DNA of 11,259 nucleotides from Chloroflexota bacterium (lineage in GTDB: Bacteria > Chloroflexota > Dehalococcoidia > Dehalococcoidales > UBA3254), in the NCBI GenBank assembly GCA_017860765.1, contig JAGDMY010000020.1, positions 1 through 11,259 of the forward strand. The letters run 5' to 3'. Below, piece by piece: positions 5,888 to 11,259 of this stretch. Position 1 is the first letter of the stretch; every line of letters begins with the position of its first letter. The position numbers and the translations under genes were made by a program. The notes below the pieces were generated by a model that ran no database searches, was not told where the DNA came from, and saw only the letters and a program-made list of their open reading frames with translations.

Positions 5888-6636
5888 TGGCGAGTCAAGA
5901 ATTAGCCGGGAAAATATCCCTGATTACCGGTTCCGGAAGAGGGATAGGCAAGGCCATTGCCATCAAATTGGCTGATATGGGGTCCCGTATAGCTGTTAAC
6001 GATTTACCCGGCAGCCCGGAAGCCGAGGAAACAGTCCGGGAGATCAATAGTTTGAGGGGGGAAGCTATACTGGCGTCAGGCAGTGTTACTGAAGCGGACC
6101 AGGTTAAGGCGATGATGCGGTTGGTAATTGCCAAATGGGGAAAGATTGATATCCTGGTAAACAATGCCGGCATTGTTAAGAATGACCTTTTGCTGCGGAC
6201 CTCTGAAGCGGATTGGGATTCTCTGATAAATACTAATCTGCGCGGCGCCTATTTGTGCAGCAAACATGCCCTTCCTTCGATGATGGCACAAGACGCCGGA
6301 CGGATAATCAATATCGCTTCTGTGGCCGGACTGGTTGGCGGGATGGGAAGGGTTGGGTATGCTGCTTCTAAAGGCGGCCTTATTGCTTTTACACGCAGCC
6401 TGGCCGCCGAGGTTGGTTCGCGCAATATTACCGTGAATGCCATTGCTCCTGGCTTTATTAAGACTAAAATGACGGAAGATTTGACTCAGGAAGCCAGGGA
6501 ATTGGTATTATCTCGAACTACCCTCCGGCGCCTTGGAGAAACTCAGGATGTAGCCGAATTGGCCGGATTTTTGGCTTCAGCCAGGTCCGGTTATATTACC
6601 GGGCAAGTTATCAGCGTAGATGGCGGGATAACTTAG
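5887..6636 (+). CDS. fabG: 3-oxoacyl-ACP reductase-type short-chain dehydrogenase (FabG-like)
   Basis: A 249-residue classical SDR that should reduce a 3-oxoacyl-ACP to the 3-hydroxyacyl form. It has the Rossmann motif TGSGRGIG (14-21), NNAG (92-95), the catalytic residues Asn117, Ser145 (IASVAG), Tyr158 and Lys162 (YAASK), APGFIKTKM (187-195) and the end GQVISVDGG, all as in FabG. At the end of the second strand it reads AVNDLPGS; an Asp there (Asp39) usually favours NAD(H) over NADP(H), while most FabG proteins prefer NADPH. Its start codon overlaps the ACP stop and GAGG (5877-5880) is six bases upstream, so coupling to the ACP is strong evidence for an ACP substrate. Other SDR roles, such as acting on a CoA ester made by the dehydratase-like pair, cannot be ruled out. 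Confidence 0.87.
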   Translation: MASQELAGKISLITGSGRGIGKAIAIKLADMGSRIAVNDLPGSPEAEETVREINSLRGEAILASGSVTEADQVKAMMRLVIAKWGKIDILVNNAGIVKNDLLLRTSEADWDSLINTNLRGAYLCSKHALPSMMAQDAGRIINIASVAGLVGGMGRVGYAASKGGLIAFTRSLAAEVGSRNITVNAIAPGFIKTKMTEDLTQEARELVLSRTTLRRLGETQDVAELAGFLASARSGYITGQVISVDGGIT

Positions 6637-6657
6637 TCCTACAATGGGAAGGAGAAT

Positions 6658-7509
6658 ATGTCCAGAGTCGGCATTATAACGGATAGTATTCATGGGCTGT
6701 CGCCGGAGTTGATTGAAAAGCATGATATTCGCTTCGCGCCGATGGGGGTGATTGTTAATAACAAAGCCTACAGGGATACCCTGGAAATCACGGCTGCCCA
6801 GTTCTACCCCCTGTTTAAAGAGGCCAGGACACCCAGCTCCACCAACGCGGCCACTCCGGGGGACTTTTTAGACATCTACAACTCCCTGTCCCAAAGTACC
6901 GATAGTATGGTCTATATCGGCGTATCCAAAGCTCTGACCGCAACCTTCAAAATCGCCGAACAGACCCGGGCGATGTTTCTGGCGGAACACCCGCAGGTCA
7001 AGATCGAGCTGATAGACAGCCAGAATTGTGAGGGTGCGTTAGGCTTTCTGGTATTGGAGTCAGCCCGGGCTGCTGAGGCTGGCAAAAGCCTGAACGAAAT
7101 TAGGGACCTCATTCGGGATATGATCCCGCGGGTAAAGTATCTTTCAGTGCTCGATACGCTGAGGTATTTGATCAGGATAGGCCGCATCCCCAAATCGGCT
7201 GCGAGTGAAGAAAAGCTGAGGTTCCGGCCCATAATAGGTATGACGGATAACTCCGGCCTGATGCAGAACTTTCCTCCTGCCGAAGTTGAAAAAGCCCTGG
7301 AAAATTTGATCGACCTGGCGGAAAAATATATTAAGCCGGGGAAACCGGTGCACGCTATAGTCCACCACTCGGAATATCTGGAAGAGGCCCAGGAGCTTAT
7401 GAAATTGGTGGAAGCCAGATTCAAACCCGTTGAGTTGTATATCACGGAATATTCTCCAGCCGCCCTGTCATCCACCGGGCTTATGACCGGGCTGGCTTTC
7501 TATTCTTAA
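6658..7509 (+). CDS. DegV family fatty-acid-binding protein (FakB-like), copy 1
   Basis: A 283-residue DegV-fold protein, expected to bind a single fatty acid in its core and present the carboxylate to the kinase encoded next. Family landmarks: IITDSIHGLSPE (6-17), TNAATPGDF (62-70) where the family has TSQPSPGDF, YIGVSKALTATFKIA (86-100), IDSQNCEGALG (119-129), and DTLRYLIRIGRI (166-177), matching the LxxLxxGGRI segment. The C-terminal segment reads ITEYSPAALSSTG (262-274) where FakB proteins usually have a His in an HTGPG-like loop, so the carboxylate contact may differ. AAGGAG stands just before the ATG. It lies 21 bases after fabG and 45 before the FakA-like gene, consistent with one operon. 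Confidence 0.85.
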   Translation: MSRVGIITDSIHGLSPELIEKHDIRFAPMGVIVNNKAYRDTLEITAAQFYPLFKEARTPSSTNAATPGDFLDIYNSLSQSTDSMVYIGVSKALTATFKIAEQTRAMFLAEHPQVKIELIDSQNCEGALGFLVLESARAAEAGKSLNEIRDLIRDMIPRVKYLSVLDTLRYLIRIGRIPKSAASEEKLRFRPIIGMTDNSGLMQNFPPAEVEKALENLIDLAEKYIKPGKPVHAIVHHSEYLEEAQELMKLVEARFKPVELYITEYSPAALSSTGLMTGLAFYS

Positions 7510-7514
7510 GGAAG

Positions 7515-7523
7515 TGATACAAT
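7515..7523 (+). promoter_or_regulatory. Possible extended -10 promoter before the FakA-like gene
   Basis: TGATACAAT (TG at 7515-7516, TACAAT at 7518-7523) is an extended -10 element just after the first degV stop. No good -35 is visible 17 bases upstream. The longer word GTGATACAATTT occurs again at 11124-11135 before the last gene. It may give extra transcription of the kinase and second degV. Confidence 0.35.
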
Positions 7524-7554
7524 TTAATCCTAAAAAGGCATCAACAGAGGAAAA

Positions 7555-9231
7555 ATGACTGAAGAAACACAACGGGATTGGAAAGCTAAAACGGCGGCGG
7601 TCCCGGCTCTGGATGGCAATACTTTCCGGGATATGTTTTCTTTCGCGGTGGACTGGTTCGCCAAGAGCGAGTCCGATATTAATGCCTTAAATGTGTTCCC
7701 CATACCGGATGGCGATACGGGGTCCAACATGCTCTTAACTATGCGCTCCAGTATTGAAGAAGCGTCATCCTACAAAGGGTCGGCTATTTGTTCAGTCGCC
7801 GATGGTCTGGCGCACGGGGCTTTGATGGGCGCCCGGGGAAACAGCGGGGTAATTTTATCCCAAATTTGGCGCGGTATGGCGCAAAGTTTGCAGGGTAAAG
7901 AGAGCATTACCAGCTGCGGCCTCGCTGAAGCCTTTCAGAGTGCCTCATCGGCGGCCTATAAGGCCCTGGACAAACCCGTGGAGGGGACGATTTTGACCGT
8001 GATGAAAGAGGTCGCCACTGCCGTCCGGGGGCACCTCAATGGCAATAATCAAGATATCATCGCCTTTTTCGAGACCTCTGTTGCGGCAGCTGAAAAAGCA
8101 GTTGCCGAGACCCCCGGTCTTTTGCCAGTTTTGAAAGAAGCCGGAGTGGTTGACTCAGGTGGCCAGGGTTTATATGTTTTACTCCAGGGCTCTTTGATGT
8201 ATCTCAAGGGAGAGACAGGGGAGCTTCAGTTTAGCAAGCCGAAGATTATCCACAGCAGCGACGCGCCTAACAGCTTGCCAGACCTGACAGCCATTCGCGA
8301 AGAAGACTCGGTCTTCGGCTATTGTACTGAATTTCTCTTAAAAGGTGAAAGCCTGGTCCCAGAAAATATCCGGAAAAGGCTAAAAAATAAAGGGCAATCT
8401 CTGATAGTCAGCGGGGACGAATCTACGCTAAAAATACATATTCATTGTCTCGACCCGAGCCCGGTGATTCACTATGCATTGTCGCTGGGTACAATTTCCG
8501 CTGTCAGTATTCGCAATATGGACGAACAATATGATGATATGCGGAGGAAGCAGACAGAGCCAAAAGCCCCAAACTTGCCCGTCGCCGTGGTAACTGTGGC
8601 CAAAGGCGAGGGACTGATTAACACCTTTAGTCAAATCGGTGCCTCAGCTGTAATACCCGGCGGGGCCACCATGAATCCCAGCACAAAACAGATCCTCCAG
8701 GCGGTGGAAACAGTCCCCTCTAATAAAGTGATTATCCTCCCTAACGATAAAAATCTTGTACTGGTAGCCCAGCAGATCGGTTCTTTAACTGACAAACAGG
8801 TTTTCGTGGTTCCCACAGTAACCATTCCTCAAGGCATCGCTGCCCTTTTAGCTTACGATCCGCAGGCGGATATCCAGACCAATATCGCACTTATGACGGA
8901 TTCCAAGTCAATTGTTAACACCATTGAGGTGGCCAGGGCCACCCGCTCCACTAAATTGAACGGTTTTGCGATACATGAGGGCCAGGTCATCGGGTTGTTG
9001 AACGGCAAGCTGGTAGCGGCTAATGATAGTGAGAGCGAGGTTATTGCCAATATTCTCAATCAAATTGACCTGTCGGGTGCTGAAAATAGTTCCATTTACT
9101 ACGGCGCTGATACCGAAAAGGATGAGGCAGAGAAAATCAGGCAGCTGATGTTTCAAAAGAATCAGAACCTTAACATCGAGGTCATTCATGGGGGCCAACC
9201 ACTTTATAATTATATTATTTCAATAGAATAG
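7555..9231 (+). CDS. fakA: DAK2/DhaL domain fatty acid kinase (FakA-like)
   Basis: A 558-residue protein with the FakA layout: an N-terminal DhaL-type kinase domain (about 20-220), a middle domain and a C-terminal DegV-like domain. Kinase motifs are NVFPIPDGDTGSNM (46-59; Asp52 and Asp54 should bind Mg-ATP), GARGNSGVILSQ (92-103) and VVDSGGQGLYVL (198-209). The middle domain has FGYCTEF (Cys257) and KIHIH (His295, His297), the Cys-His-His set expected to bind zinc in FakA. The protein ends HGGQPLYNYIISIE, a standard FakA/YloV-type ending. It should transfer phosphate from ATP to a fatty acid held by a FakB protein, making acyl-phosphate in the cytoplasm. Length matches the family (about 550). 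AGAGG (7546-7550) precedes the ATG. Two degV genes flank it, as expected for a kinase with two binding partners. Confidence 0.9.
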   Translation: MTEETQRDWKAKTAAVPALDGNTFRDMFSFAVDWFAKSESDINALNVFPIPDGDTGSNMLLTMRSSIEEASSYKGSAICSVADGLAHGALMGARGNSGVILSQIWRGMAQSLQGKESITSCGLAEAFQSASSAAYKALDKPVEGTILTVMKEVATAVRGHLNGNNQDIIAFFETSVAAAEKAVAETPGLLPVLKEAGVVDSGGQGLYVLLQGSLMYLKGETGELQFSKPKIIHSSDAPNSLPDLTAIREEDSVFGYCTEFLLKGESLVPENIRKRLKNKGQSLIVSGDESTLKIHIHCLDPSPVIHYALSLGTISAVSIRNMDEQYDDMRRKQTEPKAPNLPVAVVTVAKGEGLINTFSQIGASAVIPGGATMNPSTKQILQAVETVPSNKVIILPNDKNLVLVAQQIGSLTDKQVFVVPTVTIPQGIAALLAYDPQADIQTNIALMTDSKSIVNTIEVARATRSTKLNGFAIHEGQVIGLLNGKLVAANDSESEVIANILNQIDLSGAENSSIYYGADTEKDEAEKIRQLMFQKNQNLNIEVIHGGQPLYNYIISIE

Positions 9232-9239
9232 TCCTGAAA

Positions 9240-9270
9240 TTGAGATATAGGCTGGAATATTAAGTATAAA
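9240..9270 (+). promoter_or_regulatory. Weak promoter candidate before the second degV gene
   Basis: TTGAGA (9240-9245) and TATAAA (9265-9270) are separated by 19 bases in the 70-bp gap between the kinase and the second degV gene. The spacer is longer than ideal, so this would be weak or need an activator. Confidence 0.25.
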
Positions 9271-9301
9271 GTATCCGGTGGCCGAAAAAGGGAGGTTTGC
9301 G

Positions 9302-10177
9302 ATGTCAAAGGTTCTGGTAATAGTGGATAGTGTATCCGGAATGTCTCAGGAGTTAGCCAAGCAATACGCTATTAAGATTGTGCCTGCGGTGAATATCAAC
9401 ATTGATGGCAAGCTGTATCTGGATGGAGTTGACATAACTCCAGCGGAGGCGTATCGACTTATTCAGAAAAACCCTGACAAGTTCACTGCCAATACACTTA
9501 GCCCCGGCTACCTCCTGGAGAGATTCAAAGAAATCAGCAAGGAAGCTGATAAGGCGGTATTTATTACTTTTGCCGGCGTATTGAGCACCACCAATAAAAT
9601 TGTCAATATGGCAGCCGATCTGGCGAAAAAAGAGTTGCCGCAGATGGATATTAGAGTGATTGATTCCAAAACTGCCGCCGGAGCGCAGGGACTTCTGGCT
9701 ATTGCTGCCGCCAAAGCCGCCGCTGCCGGGCTAAGCCTGGACCAGGTAGTCACATTCATCACCGAAGCCAGACCCAAGATCGGCGGAATTATGTTGTTGG
9801 ATACTTTGCGCTACGTCTATCGTACAGGACGCATGTCGAAGACCGCCGCCCTATTAGCCTCTTTGCTCCAAATAAAACCCATCAACCGGATTAAACAGGA
9901 CGGGAACTTTGAGGTCCTGGATAAAGTCCGCAAGCGCCAGGACGGCTATAATCGCTTAATAGAGTTAATTAAACAGGACGCCGGCACCGACTCTCTACAT
10001 TTTATGGTCTCGCACTCCAATGCTCCGGAAATAGCCGAAGAATTTGTCCAACTGCTGAAGTCTCATTTCAATTGCTTGAGCATGGCCATCACCGAGTATA
10101 GCCCGATTATGGGCTATTCCTCAGGTCCCCGGTGTCTGTTTGCAGGCTACCATCCGGAGCTTAAGCTGCCTGCCTAG
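9302..10177 (+). CDS. DegV family fatty-acid-binding protein (FakB-like), copy 2
   Basis: A 291-residue paralogue of the first DegV protein. Landmarks are VIVDSVSGMSQELA (6-19), FTANTLSPGYL (61-71), ITFAGVLSTTNKI (88-100), VIDSKTAAGAQG (119-130) and LLDTLRYVYRTGRMSK (165-180). As in the first copy, the C-terminal loop has ITEYSP (263-268) instead of the His-containing loop usual for FakB, so this change is shared and probably functional. ATG 9302 is chosen over GTG 9278 because GGAGG (9291-9295) lies six bases upstream and MSKVLVIVDS is the standard family start. FakB pairs in other bacteria differ in chain-type preference (saturated or unsaturated); the same division of labour is a reasonable inference here but cannot be read from sequence. 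Confidence 0.87.
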   Translation: MSKVLVIVDSVSGMSQELAKQYAIKIVPAVNINIDGKLYLDGVDITPAEAYRLIQKNPDKFTANTLSPGYLLERFKEISKEADKAVFITFAGVLSTTNKIVNMAADLAKKELPQMDIRVIDSKTAAGAQGLLAIAAAKAAAAGLSLDQVVTFITEARPKIGGIMLLDTLRYVYRTGRMSKTAALLASLLQIKPINRIKQDGNFEVLDKVRKRQDGYNRLIELIKQDAGTDSLHFMVSHSNAPEIAEEFVQLLKSHFNCLSMAITEYSPIMGYSSGPRCLFAGYHPELKLPA

Positions 10178-10210
10178 GTCAGGCTTCTACCCCCTGGAAA
10201 TCGACCCTGC

Positions 10211-10248
10211 CTCCCTCGCGCAACCGGCGTGAACCTGAGCTCTTTTTT
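10211..10248 (+). terminator. Possible intrinsic terminator after the second degV gene
   Basis: A hairpin TCGCGC (10216-10221) and GCGTGA (10227-10232, one G-U pair) with loop AACCG may be extended by CTC (10211-10213) pairing with GAG (10237-10239), followed by TTTTTT at 10243-10248. The stem is imperfect, but the site, after a long operon and before a gene with its own promoter, fits a terminator. Confidence 0.4.
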
Positions 10249-10311
10249 ATATCTTCCAAGTTTGCTCCGGCCTTGAGTCGAGCGTTTAACGGAATGTGAG
10301 AGGGTAAATTA

Positions 10312-10340
10312 TTGCAAGAAATCAGCCTATCAACTACTAT
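10312..10340 (+). promoter_or_regulatory. Promoter of the PlsY-like gene, possibly giving a leaderless mRNA
   Basis: TTGCAA (10312-10317), a 17-bp spacer and TACTAT (10335-10340) form a good sigma-70 promoter. The ATG at 10347 is the seventh base after the -10, the expected transcription start, and no ribosome site lies before it. The rest of the gap between 10178 and 10311 holds only the possible terminator. Confidence 0.5.
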
Positions 10341-10346
10341 AAATCA

Positions 10347-11042
10347 ATGAATATTTTTTTGGACGTGGTCCTTATTCTAGGCGCCTATATCCTGGGTTCA
10401 GCACCGCAGCTTTCGGGCCTGGCCAGGCTGCGCCGGGTGAAGCTCAGCGGCGACTACCATATGAGCCTTTTTCAAAAAGCTGGAATATATTTCTTCGGTC
10501 TGGGAGTAATTTTAGAGTTCATAAAAGGGGCTATTCCGGTTCTGGTGGGCAAATGGCTGGGATTTGACCTCTACATAGTGGCGATCACTGGAGTGGCCGT
10601 GGTATGTGGCCAGATGTGGCCGGTCTTCCATAGATTCGACGGGGAAAAAGGAAATACCACTCTAGTCGGTATGGCTCCAGCGTTAGCTTATCAGCCCATG
10701 ATGTTTGCCGTAATTCCAATTGCGATTGGGGCCGGGATTCGTACCGGGTCCCGCCTGTTCCGCCGCTCGGGACAAAATAAAAATAAGCCGCTTTTTGGCG
10801 GGCCTTATAGCCGCAGCTTGCCCCTGGGAATGCTCACCGGTTTTTTGGTTCTACCTGTAGCCAGCTGGGTGCAAAACCAGCCGCCGGAAGTGACCTGGGC
10901 GTTTGGCATCGTCTTTGTTCTGATTCTGGTCAGGAGGCTGACTGCCGGGTTGAGCCGGGACTTGCAGGCTGGTGCAGGTATCAAAAAGATCGTCTTGGGT
11001 CGATTGTTTTTAGACCGTGGAGCGACTCCCTTCCGGACTTGA
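10347..11042 (+). CDS. PlsY-like glycerol-3-phosphate acyltransferase family protein (divergent)
   Basis: A 231-residue multi-pass membrane protein aligned by eye with PlsY, which transfers acyl from acyl-phosphate to glycerol-3-phosphate. The N-terminal helix ends in GSAPQ (17-21; family GSIPxG), EFIKGAIPV (57-65) matches the DxxKG loop, and GQMWPVFHRFDGEKGNTT (88-105) matches GHxFPVFxxFxGGKGVAT. However, several PlsY signatures are altered: the SGNxGATN motif is replaced by SGDYHMSLFQKAG (34-46), the Asp of DxxKG is Glu, His before the FPVF segment is Gln, and GGKG is GEKG. Length is a little above the usual 190-215. Activity as a standard PlsY is therefore uncertain; it may use another acceptor or donor, or be a regulator. 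Its place after fakA and two fakB-like genes supports an acyl-phosphate link. ATG 10347 may be leaderless. Confidence 0.7.
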   Translation: MNIFLDVVLILGAYILGSAPQLSGLARLRRVKLSGDYHMSLFQKAGIYFFGLGVILEFIKGAIPVLVGKWLGFDLYIVAITGVAVVCGQMWPVFHRFDGEKGNTTLVGMAPALAYQPMMFAVIPIAIGAGIRTGSRLFRRSGQNKNKPLFGGPYSRSLPLGMLTGFLVLPVASWVQNQPPEVTWAFGIVFVLILVRRLTAGLSRDLQAGAGIKKIVLGRLFLDRGATPFRT

Positions 11043-11104
11043 GATCCGTCTGGCATACTCGATTGCACCCACTAAAGCGAGGTCGTTACGAGATCGTCCG
11101 AGAT

Positions 11105-11133
11105 TTGTGCGGTAAAGCGGAATGTGATACAAT
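11105..11133 (+). promoter_or_regulatory. Promoter for the gene at the right edge
   Basis: TTGTGC (11105-11110), a 17-bp spacer and TACAAT (11128-11133) with a TG one base upstream (11125-11126) make an extended -10 promoter. Transcription would begin near 11140, giving a leader of roughly 60 bases before ATG 11201. The 12-base word GTGATACAATTT is shared with 7514-7525. Confidence 0.55.
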
Positions 11134-11200
11134 TTCATTATCCACAATAGATACTGACATCGTTTTCCGAAAATAAATGGAATTAACAGGTAAAGACGTT

Positions 11201-11259
11201 ATGGCAAAATTATGGCGCAAACCCTTCGATGCGGAAATTAAAGCTTCTAAACCTGGAAG
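11201..11259 (+). CDS. Unidentified protein, N-terminal start only
   Basis: An open frame begins with ATG at 11201 and runs off the right edge; its first residues read MAKLWRKPFDAEIKASKPG. An in-frame ATG at 11177 would add eight residues (MELTGKDV); neither has a strong ribosome site, though AGG at 11188-11190 is ten bases before the second ATG. A promoter directly upstream supports a real gene. About 19 codons are too few to name a family, and I do not recognise it. Confidence 0.45.
   Translation, partial: MAKLWRKPFDAEIKASKPG

Noticed and set aside
8302..8316. Perfect hairpin GAAGAC-TCG-GTCTTC inside the FakA-like gene
   Set aside because: It lies in conserved coding sequence just before the FGYCTEF motif and has no U-tract; a chance result of codon choice is sufficient.
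9278..9301. GTG start for the second DegV protein
   Set aside because: The added codons run through the GGAGG site that serves ATG 9302, where the typical DegV N-terminus begins.
10290..10299. CGGAATGTGA repeated at 11118-11127
   Set aside because: A 10-base match in an 11-kb window can occur by chance, and only the second copy adjoins a promoter.
11043..11100. Possible terminator after the PlsY-like gene
   Set aside because: Only short 4-bp complementary pieces (CTCG/CGAG, TCGT/ACGA) are visible and no T-run follows.

Overview
The window looks like part of the chromosome of an anaerobic bacterium. The DUF1461 and DUF763 proteins, the oxygen-sensitive 2-hydroxyacyl-CoA dehydratase (HgdB/BcrC) family pair, the DegV/DAK2 genes and the CorA variant with a GN rather than GMN signature together suggest Chloroflexota, most likely Dehalococcoidia. 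That placement is inference from gene content, not a sequence match. Base composition and codon use look even across the window. I see no insertion sequence, phage gene, CRISPR array, rRNA or tRNA.

Layout. Positions 1-302 hold the end of a DUF1461 membrane protein. Positions 369-1333 hold a CorA-type divalent-cation transporter split into two reading frames, with an internal segment missing, behind a near-consensus sigma-70 promoter. On the minus strand, 2756-1418 is a two-gene operon: an FmdB-type zinc ribbon followed by a DUF763 protein. A divergent regulatory region (2757-3046) separates it from a long plus-strand run. That region carries a promoter in each direction, a tandem repeat and a perfect 27-bp palindrome.

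The plus-strand run reads: two HgdB/BcrC-family iron-sulfur subunits (3047-4228, 4236-5501), a free-standing acyl carrier protein (5603-5887), a FabG-type short-chain dehydrogenase (5887-6636), a DegV/FakB-type fatty-acid-binding protein (6658-7509), a FakA-type DAK2 fatty acid kinase (7555-9231) and a second DegV/FakB paralogue (9302-10177). A probable terminator and a new promoter then precede a divergent PlsY-like acyltransferase (10347-11042). A final gene of unknown family starts near 11201 and runs off the window.

How they may work together. FakB proteins carry a free fatty acid, FakA phosphorylates it, and PlsY passes the acyl group from acyl-phosphate to glycerol-3-phosphate, so the second half of the window is a recognisable fatty-acid activation and phospholipid entry module. 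ACP and FabG are fatty acid elongation parts. The unusual element is the HgdB/BcrC-like pair at the head of this run, without its usual ASKHA activator ATPase and under what looks like its own operator. The most interesting hypothesis here is that this low-potential Fe-S enzyme pair acts on an acyl thioester feeding this lipid module. This is inference from gene order only.
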